13,947 nucleotides of DNA from Ruminococcaceae bacterium UBA1236. Lineage in GTDB: Bacteria; Bacillota; Clostridia; Oscillospirales; Acutalibacteraceae. The stretch spans positions 3,241 to 17,187 of the forward strand of contig DBWO01000048.1 in assembly GCA_002309055.1 (NCBI GenBank). Direction: 5' to 3'. Below are positions 1 to 8,069 of this stretch, one piece after another. Under the pieces are notes generated by a model. It ran no database searches, was not told the DNA's origin, and was given only the letters and a program-made list of their open reading frames with translations. The position numbers and the translations under genes are program-made. Positions within the stretch are counted from its first letter, which is position 1; every line of letters starts with the position of its first letter.

Positions 1-1121
1 CCGGCAACGTTGGGTCCCATAGCGTGCATAAGAAGGAAGTTTGTGGGGTTATATTTTCTGCCTTCGGTCTGCGAAACTCTCGCCGCCATAGGCACTGCGG
101 AAACGCCGGCCGAGCCGATAAGCGGATTGATTTTGCCACCCGTAACCGCATAGAGCAGTTTTCCCAGAAGCAGGCCGCCGACAGTTGAGAAAGCGAAGGC
201 GACAAGGCCGAGCACAACGATTTTGATGGTTTTGAGCTGTATGAAATCCTGGCCGTTTGCCGTTGCGCCGACAGTTACGCCGAGCATAATCGTGACTATG
301 TTGCAAAGCGAATTCTGCGCCGTGTCGCTCAGACGCTCTGTCACACCGCACTCTTTGAAAAGGTTTCCGAGCATAAGGAAACCGATAAGGGGGGCGGCCG
401 AGGGCAGAAGAAGCGAAACAATCACGAAAACGGCAATGGGGAATATAATCTTTTCCGTTTTGCTCACGGAGCGAAGCTGCTTCATTTCAACCTTGCGCTC
501 TTTCTTTGTGGTGAGAAGGCGCATAAGAGGAGGCTGAATGAGGGGAATAAGCGCCATATAGGAATATGCCGCGAGGGCGATCGGCGCGAGAAGCTCACTT
601 GCGAGCTTTGAGGCAACGAGAATTGCCGTGGGGCCGTCCGCGCCGCCTATAATGGCTATTGATGCCGCCTGCGCGGGAGTGAAGCCGAGCAGAATGGCTA
701 TAACAAACGCGACATAAATGCCCAGCTGCGCCGCCGCGCCGAGAATCAAGCTTATGGGATTTGCGAGCAGGGGACCGAAATCCGTCATCGCGCCGATTCC
801 CATAAAGATAAGGCACGGGAAAATGGAGCTTTTAACGCCGCAGTAAATGAGCCTTAATACGCCGTCCTGATACCAGTGAGCCGGCTCAACCCCTTCGGGA
901 AGCTCCGTCATTATGCCGGCAGGGTCGGCCATAAGACCCGTTTCGGGCATATTGGCAAGCAGTATGCCGAAAGCTATGGGCACGAGCAGAAGCGGCTCAA
1001 ACTTTTTGACTATAGCGAGATACAGGAAAACAAGCGAAACGGCTATCATCACCGCGTTTTGCCACTCGAGAGAGGCAAAGCCGGAGTTTACCCATATCCC
1101 TTTCACAATTTCGAATATCAT
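1..1121 (-). CDS. oadB: Na+-translocating decarboxylase, beta subunit (OadB/GcdB family), 3' end cut by window edge
   Basis: This is the membrane subunit that decarboxylates carboxybiotin and couples the reaction to Na+ export across the cytoplasmic membrane. An open frame runs from ATG at 1121 to the left edge (373 complete codons, no stop), so only a short C-terminal piece is missing relative to the usual family length. Many hydrophobic segments are visible. The signature IIGGADGPTA sits near residues 156-165 and INPLIGSAGVSAVPMAAR lies near the C-terminus. From established work on Klebsiella OadB, D203, Y229, N373, G377, S382 and R389 are functionally important. Here the Asp and Tyr are 26 residues apart, and N, G, S and R fall at +0, +4, +9 and +16, exactly matching that spacing. 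The GGGGG-type ribosome site overlaps the stop region of the biotin carrier gene 12 nt upstream. The pumped substrate is inferred from the alpha subunit. Confidence 0.95.
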   Translation of the reverse strand, partial: MIFEIVKGIWVNSGFASLEWQNAVMIAVSLVFLYLAIVKKFEPLLLVPIAFGILLANMPETGLMADPAGIMTELPEGVEPAHWYQDGVLRLIYCGVKSSIFPCLIFMGIGAMTDFGPLLANPISLILGAAAQLGIYVAFVIAILLGFTPAQAASIAIIGGADGPTAILVASKLASELLAPIALAAYSYMALIPLIQPPLMRLLTTKKERKVEMKQLRSVSKTEKIIFPIAVFVIVSLLLPSAAPLIGFLMLGNLFKECGVTERLSDTAQNSLCNIVTIMLGVTVGATANGQDFIQLKTIKIVVLGLVAFAFSTVGGLLLGKLLYAVTGGKINPLIGSAGVSAVPMAARVSQTEGRKYNPTNFLLMHAMGPNVA

Positions 1122-1133
1122 CCGTCTGCCCCC

Positions 1134-1508
1134 TTAACCTATTACGGCAAGAAGCGCGCCGGAATCAACAGTTGTGCCCTTCTGGGCAAGAAGCTGTCTG
1201 ACGGTGCCGTCGCACGGGGAAACGATTTCGTTTTCCATTTTCATCGCTTCGAGAATCATCAGCACCTGGCCCGTTTTTACCGAGTCGCCTTCCTTCACGT
1301 TTACGGCAAGAATTGTGCCGGGCATAGGTGAAGGAACCTGCGCGCCCTGAGCTGCGGCAGGCGCGGCGGCAGGCGCGGGTGCGGCGGCGGGAGCAGGGGC
1401 GGGTGCGGCTGCAGCCGGAGCAGCGTCCGAAACAGATGTGATAACGGCCTCGGTTTCCTCAACCTCAACCTCATAGTTTTTTCCGTTAAGTGTTACAACG
1501 TATTTCAT
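1134..1508 (-). CDS. Discrete biotin carboxyl carrier protein of the decarboxylase
   Basis: A 124-residue carrier that shuttles the carboxyl group from the carboxyltransferase to the membrane beta subunit. Residues 1-27 form a small beta-rich N-terminal segment. Residues 29-57 are an Ala/Pro-rich flexible linker, and residues 58-124 are a biotinyl/lipoyl domain with the canonical EAMKMENE motif, making K90 the lysine biotinylated by BirA. The start at 1508 is chosen because AAGAGGAAG lies just upstream; an in-frame ATG at 1571 would lie deep in the preceding gene and add residues outside the domain. The gene starts inside the end of the gamma subunit gene (ATGA overlap), indicating translational coupling. 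In Klebsiella-type OadA this domain is fused to the alpha subunit, whereas here it is a separate chain. It resembles GcdC/MmdC-type carriers, so a purely homology-based label could also read glutaconyl-CoA or methylmalonyl-CoA decarboxylase gamma chain. Confidence 0.93.
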   Translation of the reverse strand: MKYVVTLNGKNYEVEVEETEAVITSVSDAAPAAAAPAPAPAAAPAPAAAPAAAQGAQVPSPMPGTILAVNVKEGDSVKTGQVLMILEAMKMENEIVSPCDGTVRQLLAQKGTTVDSGALLAVIG

Positions 1509-1855
1509 TTTTCTTCCTCTTGTAAAAGTCTGATGGATTTGAAACTTAATCTGTTGAGCGGAATACCGCATCGGTCGCTCACTATCGCCATTATGACGGC
1601 GGCTGTGGGCTCATCCACATCCTCAAGCTCGAGCGTGTCGGGGGCGTTCTTTGCCGCCGGCGCGGCAGGCGCGGGAGCGGCGGGCTCCGGCCCGGGCTTT
1701 TTCTTTGTGAAGGCTCTGATTGCCTTTGAAAGAATCTGAATGATGAGCGTGAGAAGACCGAGCTCAAAAAGCACCACGGCTATTCCGATGAGAGCCACGA
1801 GCAACGCCTGAGGCAGTGACATCGGAGCTTTCGGGTCGATTATGTAAAGCATCAT
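1505..1855 (-). CDS. oadG: Sodium pump decarboxylase gamma subunit, OadG family
   Basis: A 116-residue small membrane subunit that, in known decarboxylase pumps, anchors and assembles the complex. A single hydrophobic helix (about residues 14-42, with the run LLVALIGIAVVLFELGLL) is followed by a basic KKK stretch, an Ala/Pro-rich linker (about 53-70) and a C-terminal segment of about 45 residues. The C-terminal segment has the pattern EPTAAVIMAIV and ends in a basic/acidic tail, typical of clostridial OadG-like proteins. Two adjacent ATG codons (1855 and 1852) are possible starts; GAGGTG and AGAGG upstream support the first. It starts 11 nt after the alpha subunit stop, and its TGA overlaps the start of the biotin carrier. 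Sequence conservation is generally poor in this family, so the call rests on topology, length and position in the operon. Confidence 0.85.
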   Translation of the reverse strand: MMLYIIDPKAPMSLPQALLVALIGIAVVLFELGLLTLIIQILSKAIRAFTKKKPGPEPAAPAPAAPAAKNAPDTLELEDVDEPTAAVIMAIVSDRCGIPLNRLSFKSIRLLQEEEK

Positions 1856-1866
1856 CCTCTTTCACC

Positions 1867-3246
1867 TCAATCCTTCCTGACAATTTTGTATGTGAATGTG
1901 TTTTTCTTTCTCTCCTCGCGTCTGTCAAAGAAAGCTTCCGCCTGATTGGGAAATGCTATGTAGGAGAGCACGTCCTCGTCGCTCTTTGCCTTGCTGCCGA
2001 GGTATTCCTTCGCTTTCGGGAATTCGGGCTCGAGCGTGTCGGCGAATCTGCCGGTGTAAGGCTCCTCGTCGCCGAGGATTTTTTTCTGAACATCCTTGTC
2101 TATTTCGCCGGGCGCTTTGCCGTATTCGCCCTTGACATAGCTCTTTATTTCGGTTGAAACATTCTTGTATCTTTCGCCCGCGAGCACATTTGCCGCCGCC
2201 TGCACGCCAACCATCTGCGAGAGGGGAGTTACGAGCGGGGGATAGCCGAGGTCCTTGCGCACTCTCGGTGTTTCCTCAAGCACTTCGTCAAGCCTGTCAA
2301 GCTCATTCTGCGCGGTAAGCTGGGCAACAAGGTTTGAGAGCATGCCGCCGGGCACCTGATAATTCAGCACGTCCGCCTGTGTTCCCATAACGAGGGGATT
2401 GAGAGTGCCGTTCTTCATGACCTCGCTCTTGTAGGGCTTGAAGAAATCGTTTATCTTTTTGAGCAATTTCTGATTCACGGCAATGTCGTAGCCGAATTCT
2501 TTCAGAGCGTAAACCATCGTCTCTGTTGCGGGCTGTGACGTGCCGCCCGAAAAGCTTGAAATGGCGGTGTCTATTATTTCCGCGCCCGCCTCAACGCACT
2601 TGAGCAGGGTCATAAAGCCGAGGCCCGAGGTGGCGTGGGTGTGAACGGAGACGGGCACTTTCACGTTTTCCTTGAGAGCTTTCACAAGGTCGTAGCCGGC
2701 CTTGGGGCTGAGTATGCCCGCCATATCCTTCACGCATATCGTCTGCACGCCGAGCGACTCAATCTGCTTCGCGAGCTTGACAAAGGTGTCAAGGTTATGA
2801 ATGGGGCTTATCGTGTAGCAGATTGTGCCCGAGGCAATCGCGCCGTTTTTAAGCGTTTCGTCAACGGCTGTCTCAATGTTTCTCAGGTCATTAAGCGCGT
2901 CAAATATGCGGATAATGTCGATGCCGTTTTCGATGCTCTTCTTTACGAAGAGGCGTACGGTTTCATCCGAATAATGTTTGTAGCCGAGCAGATTCTGCCC
3001 TCTGAGGAGCATCTGCAGCTTTGTGTTGGGGCACGCCGCCTTGATTTTGCGAAGGCGCTCCCACGGGTCTTCGTCGAGGTATCTCAGGCACGAGTCAAAT
3101 GTGGCTCCGCCCCAGCACTCGAGCGAATAGTAGCCTGCCTTGTCAAGCGTTGAGAGAATCGGCTCAAACAGGCTGAAAGGCATTCTTGTGGCTATCAGTG
3201 ACTGGTTCGCGTCACGAAGCACGGTTTCGGTAATCTTAACTTCCAT
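1867..3246 (-). CDS. oadA: Oxaloacetate decarboxylase alpha chain, carboxyltransferase only (no biotin domain)
   Basis: A cytoplasmic carboxyltransferase of 459 residues. It moves a carboxyl group from oxaloacetate (or a similar acid) to biotin on the carrier, giving pyruvate. The N-terminal TIM-barrel has the RDANQS metal-site motif (D12), ECWGGATFD (43-51), CVKDMAG with the expected carboxylated lysine K173, and VHTHATSG with metal ligands H202 and H204. A PYC/OADA-type conserved C-terminal domain follows from about residue 290. The protein ends without the fused biotinyl domain seen in Klebsiella OadA, and that domain is encoded two genes downstream. ATG at 3246 gives the standard MEVKITETVLRDANQS beginning. 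It begins 14 nt after the glyS stop. It could instead be labelled pyruvate carboxylase subunit B, but adjacent OadG and OadB genes argue for a sodium-pumping decarboxylase. Confidence 0.93.
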   Translation of the reverse strand: MEVKITETVLRDANQSLIATRMPFSLFEPILSTLDKAGYYSLECWGGATFDSCLRYLDEDPWERLRKIKAACPNTKLQMLLRGQNLLGYKHYSDETVRLFVKKSIENGIDIIRIFDALNDLRNIETAVDETLKNGAIASGTICYTISPIHNLDTFVKLAKQIESLGVQTICVKDMAGILSPKAGYDLVKALKENVKVPVSVHTHATSGLGFMTLLKCVEAGAEIIDTAISSFSGGTSQPATETMVYALKEFGYDIAVNQKLLKKINDFFKPYKSEVMKNGTLNPLVMGTQADVLNYQVPGGMLSNLVAQLTAQNELDRLDEVLEETPRVRKDLGYPPLVTPLSQMVGVQAAANVLAGERYKNVSTEIKSYVKGEYGKAPGEIDKDVQKKILGDEEPYTGRFADTLEPEFPKAKEYLGSKAKSDEDVLSYIAFPNQAEAFFDRREERKKNTFTYKIVRKD

Positions 3247-3260
3247 TTTTATCGTCTCTC

Positions 3261-4640
3261 TTAAAATTGAATTCTTGCCGCAATATAATCCTCAAGTTCG
3301 CTTATAGCGATTCTCTCCTGCTCCATAGTGTCTCTGTCTCTCACGGTCACGCAGTTGTCCTCGAGAGAATCAAAGTCGAATGTGATGCAAAGGGGAGTGC
3401 CTATTTCGTCTTCACGGCGGTAGCGCTTGCCGATTGAGCCCGTCTCGTCAAAATCAATCATAAACTTCTTCTGAAGGGTTTCGTAAACCTTGAGCGCGTC
3501 GTCGCTGAGCTTCTTTGAGAGCGGGAGCACCGCGGCCTTGAAGGGCGCTACGGCGGGGCTCAGGTGAAGCACAACTCTCACATCGTTCTTCTCTTCGTCA
3601 ATTACTTCCTCGTCATATGCCTCGCAAAGGAGAGCGAGCACGGTTCTGTCAAGGCCGTAAGTGGATTCTATGATGTAGGGGATGAATTTCTCGTTTGTTT
3701 CGGGGTCAAGGTATTCAAGGTTCTTTCCGCTGTATTCCTGATGCCTTGTAAGGTCAAAATCGGTTCTGTTGTGTGTGCCGTTGATTTCGCCCCAGCCGAA
3801 GGGGAAGAGGAACTCTATGTCGCAGGCCGCTTTGGCGTAGTGAGCGAGCTTCTCGTGGTCGTGATAGCGCAGGTGCTCTTCTTTGATGCCGAGGTCCTTG
3901 TAGTAATTAAGGCCGTACTGTTTGAAATAATCATAAAGCTCGGTGTCCGTGCCCTCTTTGCAGAAGGTCTGGAACTCCATCTGCTCAAACTCGATTGTTC
4001 TGAAGGTGAAGTTGCCGGGCGTGATTTCGTTGCGGAAGGCCTTGCCTATCTGACCTATGCTGAAGGGGAGCTTCGCTCTCATCGAGCGCTGAACATTCTG
4101 GTAGTTCACGTATTCGCCCTGAGCGTTTTCGGGGCGCAGATAAATGATGCTCTTCGAGTCGTTGGTAACGCCTCTGAAGGTCTGGAACATGAGGTTGAAT
4201 TCCCTTATCTCGGTGAAATTGTGTTTGCCGCAGTGGGGGCAGGGGATTGAATGGGCCTTGATGTACTCAAACATTTCCTGCTTTGTCATGCCGTCCGCGT
4301 GAGCGTCGGGGTCAAAATCATCAATGAGATTGTCGGCTCTGTGGCGCATCTTGCACTCCTTGCAGTCAAGAAGAGGGTCCGAGAAACTCGCGACGTGGCC
4401 GCTCGCCTCCCACACTCTGGGATGCATGAGGATGTCCGCGTCAACCTCGTAGCTGTTCTTTCTCTCCTGGATGAATCTCTTTCTCCAGGTATCCTTAACG
4501 TTGTTTTTCATCCTGGTGCCGAGAGGGCCGTAGTCCCAGGTGTTCGCGAGGCCGCCGTAAATGTCGCTGCCTGCGAAAATGAAACCTCTGTTTTTACAAA
4601 GGGCAACGATTTTTTCCATTGATTTTTCTTCGTTTTTCAT
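3261..4640 (-). CDS. glyS: Glycyl-tRNA synthetase, single-chain dimeric type
   Basis: A class II aminoacyl-tRNA synthetase charging tRNA-Gly. Its 459 residues match the usual length of the alpha2 (eukaryote/archaea-like) bacterial form rather than the two-gene alpha/beta type. Visible landmarks: GSDIYGGLANTWDYGPLG (24-41), a zinc-ribbon-like insertion with CKEC (93-96) and CPHC (134-137), motif 2 around FRNEITPGNFTFR (202-214), motif 3 GLDRTVLALL (329-338), and an anticodon-binding domain from about residue 360 to the end. AGGAG stands 11 nt before ATG 4640, slightly long; an alternative ATG at 4619 has a weaker ribosome site. It is the first gene of the transcript that continues into the decarboxylase genes. 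No T-box fits between its promoter and start codon (about 40 nt). Confidence 0.97.
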   Translation of the reverse strand: MKNEEKSMEKIVALCKNRGFIFAGSDIYGGLANTWDYGPLGTRMKNNVKDTWRKRFIQERKNSYEVDADILMHPRVWEASGHVASFSDPLLDCKECKMRHRADNLIDDFDPDAHADGMTKQEMFEYIKAHSIPCPHCGKHNFTEIREFNLMFQTFRGVTNDSKSIIYLRPENAQGEYVNYQNVQRSMRAKLPFSIGQIGKAFRNEITPGNFTFRTIEFEQMEFQTFCKEGTDTELYDYFKQYGLNYYKDLGIKEEHLRYHDHEKLAHYAKAACDIEFLFPFGWGEINGTHNRTDFDLTRHQEYSGKNLEYLDPETNEKFIPYIIESTYGLDRTVLALLCEAYDEEVIDEEKNDVRVVLHLSPAVAPFKAAVLPLSKKLSDDALKVYETLQKKFMIDFDETGSIGKRYRREDEIGTPLCITFDFDSLEDNCVTVRDRDTMEQERIAISELEDYIAARIQF

Positions 4641-4686
4641 AGTGATGAATTCTCCTGCTTTTTATATATTTTTACAATCAAAGCAA

Positions 4687-4715
4687 ATTTTACAATAATA
4701 ACATCCCTTTGTCAA
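4687..4715 (-). promoter_or_regulatory. Sigma-A promoter for glyS and the decarboxylase genes
   Basis: Read on the minus strand, a perfect TTGACA (4715-4710) is separated by exactly 17 nt from TAAAAT (4692-4687). The predicted transcription start near 4680 gives a leader of about 40 nt to the glyS ATG. This is the closest match to consensus in the window, suggesting strong constitutive expression. Unlike three other promoters here, it lacks a TGTGG block before the -10. Confidence 0.85.
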
Positions 4716-4760
4716 TGTAGTAAGTGCACAAAATAATTTTTTCGCTTATTTACAAAATTG

Positions 4761-4792
4761 TTGTTTTATTCGCCCGGTATTTGTGGTAGTAT
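4761..4792 (+). promoter_or_regulatory. Candidate extended -10 promoter for the NlpC/GH38 operon
   Basis: TAGTAT (4787-4792) is preceded directly by TTTGTGG, the same block found before the -10 of the tRNA-Val promoter. No good -35 lies at 17 nt; TTGTTT at 4761-4766 would need a 20-nt spacer. The predicted start near 4799 excludes the upstream in-frame ATG at 4783 as translation start. Confidence 0.55.
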
Positions 4793-4824
4793 ATATGCAT
4801 AATTCCGCAACACAAGAGGTAAAA

Positions 4825-6261
4825 ATGAAAAAAGCATTTTCAATTACAATATGCGCCGTAATTCTTCTCACGGCTCTGTCATCCTGCAGGAGCGTTACTC
4901 CGTCTGTAATCGTAAGCGAAAAAAAGGTTGAAACAGACGGCTTTATCCCGCTCGGGCCGGGTGTCAGCAAAGAGATGACGAGCGCTTCATACTGGATAAA
5001 AGACGGCTACACGGATGAGATTTTCACCGGGGAGCAGATTGACGCCTTCAACGAGGCAAACGGCAGGCTCCTCGGCTCAAAATCCGCGGGCAGCTTCTCC
5101 CTGCAGAGCATAAAGGACACTATCTCGGGTGTTACCGTCAGGGAAATTCTCGCCACGATGGATAAGGCCGAAAAGTATAACGGCTATTACGTTAACGGCA
5201 CGAAGGTGGGCACGGAATACTGCCTCGCTCTCGACAACAATATTGCCGCCTCTTCCATACCCGAAAAGATTAACGTTAAATTCGGCTTTGCCGTTGTGCG
5301 CGGCACAATGCGCAGGTTCCCCACCCGCGATTACGCGAACGATGAGGAAAACGATCTGTTTTACGACGCCTTCATTATGAGCGATTTAATGCCCTTCGAT
5401 CCGCTCGCCGTGCTTCACGAGAGCGCGGACGGCAACTGGTGCTATGTCGCCTCTCACGCCTGCTGCGGCTGGGTAAACAAAGAGGATATGGCAATCTGCC
5501 CCTCAAGGAGCGACTGGCTCGCGAGGCAGAATCCCGAAAACTTCCTCATTGTTACGGGCAGGCAGCTGCGCCTCACCGATGACCCTTACTGCAAGGAGCT
5601 TTCGGGCCTCCTTATCCCGATGGGCACAAAGCTGCCGCTCATAAAAGCCGAAGAAGCTCCCGACAGCATAAACAGGCGATACGCTTTCGGCTGTTATATC
5701 GTGAAGCTTCCCGTACGGCTTGCGGACGGAAGCATAGCGGACGCCTATTCGCTCATCCCCTCGGGCGAGGATGTGAATGTCGGCTACCTTCAGGTGACAA
5801 GGGCGAATATCATAACTCAGGCATTCAAGCTTCAGGGCGATATTTACGGCTGGGCGGGCGATTTCCACTCAAACGACTGCTCCGGCATCATCAGAGAAAT
5901 TTTTCACTGTTTCGGAATGAATTTCCCGAGAATAGGTTCACAGCAGGCAAATGTGACGGGAATGCCGACAATCGATATTTCGGAAAAGAATGAGAAGGAA
6001 AAGCTTGAGGCGGTCAGAAAACTGCCTGCCGGCTCGCTTCTTTACCTTCAGGGTCACATTATGATTTACCTCGGCACTGACCCGGACGACGAGCCGTACG
6101 TCTTAAGCAGCGTCGGCAGCATCTCAAGCACGGATCTCCCGCAGGGCGAGGTGCTTCAGGTGAACACAGTGCTCGTTTCAAGCCTTGTAAGGACGGTCAG
6201 AAAAACGGGCATTACCTGGCTTAACAGTTTAACTGTTCTGCTGGAAATGAACGCAGAATAA
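4825..6261 (+). CDS. NlpC/P60 peptidoglycan hydrolase lipoprotein with SH3-like domains
   Basis: A 478-residue lipoprotein predicted to be anchored outside the membrane and to cleave peptide bonds in cell-wall muropeptides. The start at 4825 is supported by AAGAGGT upstream and by a signal peptide with lipobox LSSC (lipidated C21). The layout resembles the known four-domain NlpC/P60 architecture. It has an N-terminal stabilising segment (about 50-125), a first SH3-like domain (about 140-235, containing RRFPTRDY and GWVNKEDM), a second (about 240-330, containing VTGRQLRL and LLIPMGTKLPL) and a catalytic domain (about 335-470). The nucleophile is C352 in NDCSGI and the catalytic His is H411 in QGHIMIYLG. 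The third, usually His-like, position appears to be Ser (S428 in YVLSSVG). It is the first gene of an operon with a propeller/toroid protein and an alpha-mannosidase. Its exact peptide specificity cannot be read from sequence. Confidence 0.9.
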   Translation: MKKAFSITICAVILLTALSSCRSVTPSVIVSEKKVETDGFIPLGPGVSKEMTSASYWIKDGYTDEIFTGEQIDAFNEANGRLLGSKSAGSFSLQSIKDTISGVTVREILATMDKAEKYNGYYVNGTKVGTEYCLALDNNIAASSIPEKINVKFGFAVVRGTMRRFPTRDYANDEENDLFYDAFIMSDLMPFDPLAVLHESADGNWCYVASHACCGWVNKEDMAICPSRSDWLARQNPENFLIVTGRQLRLTDDPYCKELSGLLIPMGTKLPLIKAEEAPDSINRRYAFGCYIVKLPVRLADGSIADAYSLIPSGEDVNVGYLQVTRANIITQAFKLQGDIYGWAGDFHSNDCSGIIREIFHCFGMNFPRIGSQQANVTGMPTIDISEKNEKEKLEAVRKLPAGSLLYLQGHIMIYLGTDPDDEPYVLSSVGSISSTDLPQGEVLQVNTVLVSSLVRTVRKTGITWLNSLTVLLEMNAE

Positions 6262-6286
6262 TACCACAGAAATAAAGGAGAGAGCA

Positions 6287-8065
6287 ATGAAAAAGATACT
6301 TCTGAAACCTCACTTTGTCAGAAAGAGCACGCATTACGCGCCGGATGACCCCCGCGTGCCGCAGTTCCCCGCAAGCGCGCAGTGCCCGGTGCCCGATCTC
6401 TCGGATTTTCCGCTTCCTCTGCCTTCAAAAAAGGCGGATTACACCTGCTGCGCGAAGGCCGGCAATATCCTCTGGCTCGGCGCCGAAACAGGGCTTACCC
6501 GTTATGACCCGGACGCGGAGTATGATTTTGACCGCGTGCTTTATTTCTCTGCGGACAGAGACCTTAAAGATAACTGCGTGAGCGCGCTGCTGCCCTGTGA
6601 AACCGGTATTTGGGTCAAAACAGAGCAGGCGGTCACTCTCATAGAGCTTCCCGTTATGAGCGCCGAAGAAGTGAGCGACACTCTCCTTCGCGAAACGCTT
6701 AAATATGTTGCAAGGCACAGCATGGTCAGCCATAAATATCTCGCGAAAGCCGGCGAGCACGATTCCATCCTGCCCTACGGCTCCTGCGATAACGACGGCG
6801 GCTTCACCTCCGGCTTCTGCCTGGGCGAGCTTTTCCGCTATGCTGTTATGCGTGAGGAAAAGGGCAAGGACGCCCCCGAAACGCAGGACGCCCTTAAAGT
6901 CGCAAGGCGCGCTCTGGACGCCTGCCTGCTGCTTATGTATATTCACGGCAGAGGCGACGGCTTTGTGGCGAGGACTTATTCCACGGCGGACGAGCCTCTG
7001 CCCGACGACGGCCTGTTTTTCAGAAGGCACGGCGATAAGGCCACCTGCCTTGACACAACCGAGTCAAGGGAGAGAGGCATTGTAGGGCTTGAGATTGACT
7101 GCGGCGCTCCCTTCCCCGAGCGCCTTAAATACCTCTTTGAAGAGGACGGCTACACGCTTGACGACATCTACTATAAGTGCGACACCTCGAGTGATGAAAT
7201 CACCCTGCACCTTCTCAACCTCCTTTTTGCCCACAAGATTCTCGGCGAAGAGGACAAAGAGCTTGATGATTTCATAATTCAGAGCGCGAAAAATATTGTT
7301 AACCACATTCTCGACAGCGGCCTTACCCTCAGGGATTATTCGGGCGAACCCACCACCTGGGCGAGATGGGATGAGCCGTATTTCACCAAGGAAATCGGCT
7401 GGGTAGACGCCGCGCTCAATTCCGCCGAGATGCTCTTCTACCTGAAAATGGTTATGGAAATCAGCGGCGAAAAGGGCAAATGGCAGGAGGAATACGACCG
7501 CCTTGCCGGAGAGAGAGGTTACGCGGATCTGCCCGCGAAGCATTATGACCGCCTCTATCAGCAGAGTATGAGAGACGATATGGATCCTCCCGAGGAAATA
7601 ATGTACGGCGATCACTGGCTCGCGACCGCCTCCCTTTTCGGGCTCTGCTATCTTGAAAAGGATGAGGAGCTGCTCGCAAAATACAGGGCGGGCTACAAAA
7701 CCTGGCGCACCTCCATTGAGAGGGAGCACGATCCCGCCCTCGATTTTCTCTATCTTGTCGCCTGCCCGGGTGAAGAGATTGATGAGCAGAGGGTTATTGA
7801 ATGGTTTACCCGCGCCAACATCAGCCGCCTTGCCGCCGGCGTTTCGCTCAAAGGGCGCCACGACATCCCGGTTAAAACTCTCAGGCAGGGGTACAGAGAG
7901 ATTTCAACCCTGCTTCCGCAGGATGAAAAATTCATCTCCAAGTATGACCGCAACCCGGTTGAATACAAGAATTACGATTCCGGCGGTCTTATGTGCATAG
8001 AGAGCTGCTACGTTTACACCCTGTCCTACTGGATGGGCAGATACTTCGGATTCATAGGAGGTTAA
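6287..8065 (+). CDS. Uncharacterised protein: vestigial propeller repeats plus alpha/alpha-toroid-like domain
   Basis: A 592-residue protein without a signal peptide or membrane segment, so probably cytoplasmic. Residues about 58-125 look like two repeats of a two-component-regulator-type propeller: LWLGAETGLTRYDP, then DNCVSALL followed by GIWVKTEQAVTLIE. This is far too few blades for a closed propeller. The rest is helical and carries motifs of a family I recognise but cannot name: NDGGFTSGFCLGELFRYAV, CDTSSDEI, an HIL...L.DY.GEPTTWARWDE stretch, NSAEMLFYLKM, and a C-terminal LPQDE...YWMGRYFGFI. The helical pairs and GDTSSDE-type motif suggest an (alpha/alpha)6 toroid, a fold common in glycosidases and lyases, so a carbohydrate role is plausible but unproven. 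AAAGGAG precedes ATG 6287. It lies 25 nt after the NlpC gene and 4 nt before the GH38 gene, indicating co-expression and perhaps joint action. Confidence 0.85.
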   Translation: MKKILLKPHFVRKSTHYAPDDPRVPQFPASAQCPVPDLSDFPLPLPSKKADYTCCAKAGNILWLGAETGLTRYDPDAEYDFDRVLYFSADRDLKDNCVSALLPCETGIWVKTEQAVTLIELPVMSAEEVSDTLLRETLKYVARHSMVSHKYLAKAGEHDSILPYGSCDNDGGFTSGFCLGELFRYAVMREEKGKDAPETQDALKVARRALDACLLLMYIHGRGDGFVARTYSTADEPLPDDGLFFRRHGDKATCLDTTESRERGIVGLEIDCGAPFPERLKYLFEEDGYTLDDIYYKCDTSSDEITLHLLNLLFAHKILGEEDKELDDFIIQSAKNIVNHILDSGLTLRDYSGEPTTWARWDEPYFTKEIGWVDAALNSAEMLFYLKMVMEISGEKGKWQEEYDRLAGERGYADLPAKHYDRLYQQSMRDDMDPPEEIMYGDHWLATASLFGLCYLEKDEELLAKYRAGYKTWRTSIEREHDPALDFLYLVACPGEEIDEQRVIEWFTRANISRLAAGVSLKGRHDIPVKTLRQGYREISTLLPQDEKFISKYDRNPVEYKNYDSGGLMCIESCYVYTLSYWMGRYFGFIGG

Positions 8066-8069
8066 GAGA

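Noticed and set aside
1321..1430. Low-complexity GC-rich stretch that could be a DNA repeat or recombination site
   Set aside because: It encodes the Ala/Pro linker of the biotin carrier in frame, so the repetitive bases are explained by the protein.
3564..4250. Open frame of about 228 codons on the plus strand opposite glyS
   Set aside because: It is a shadow of a strongly conserved synthetase gene, with no family signature and no promoter or ribosome site.
4641..4686. T-box riboswitch before glyS
   Set aside because: The predicted leader is only about 40 nt, with no specifier stem, T-box bulge or terminator/antiterminator pair.
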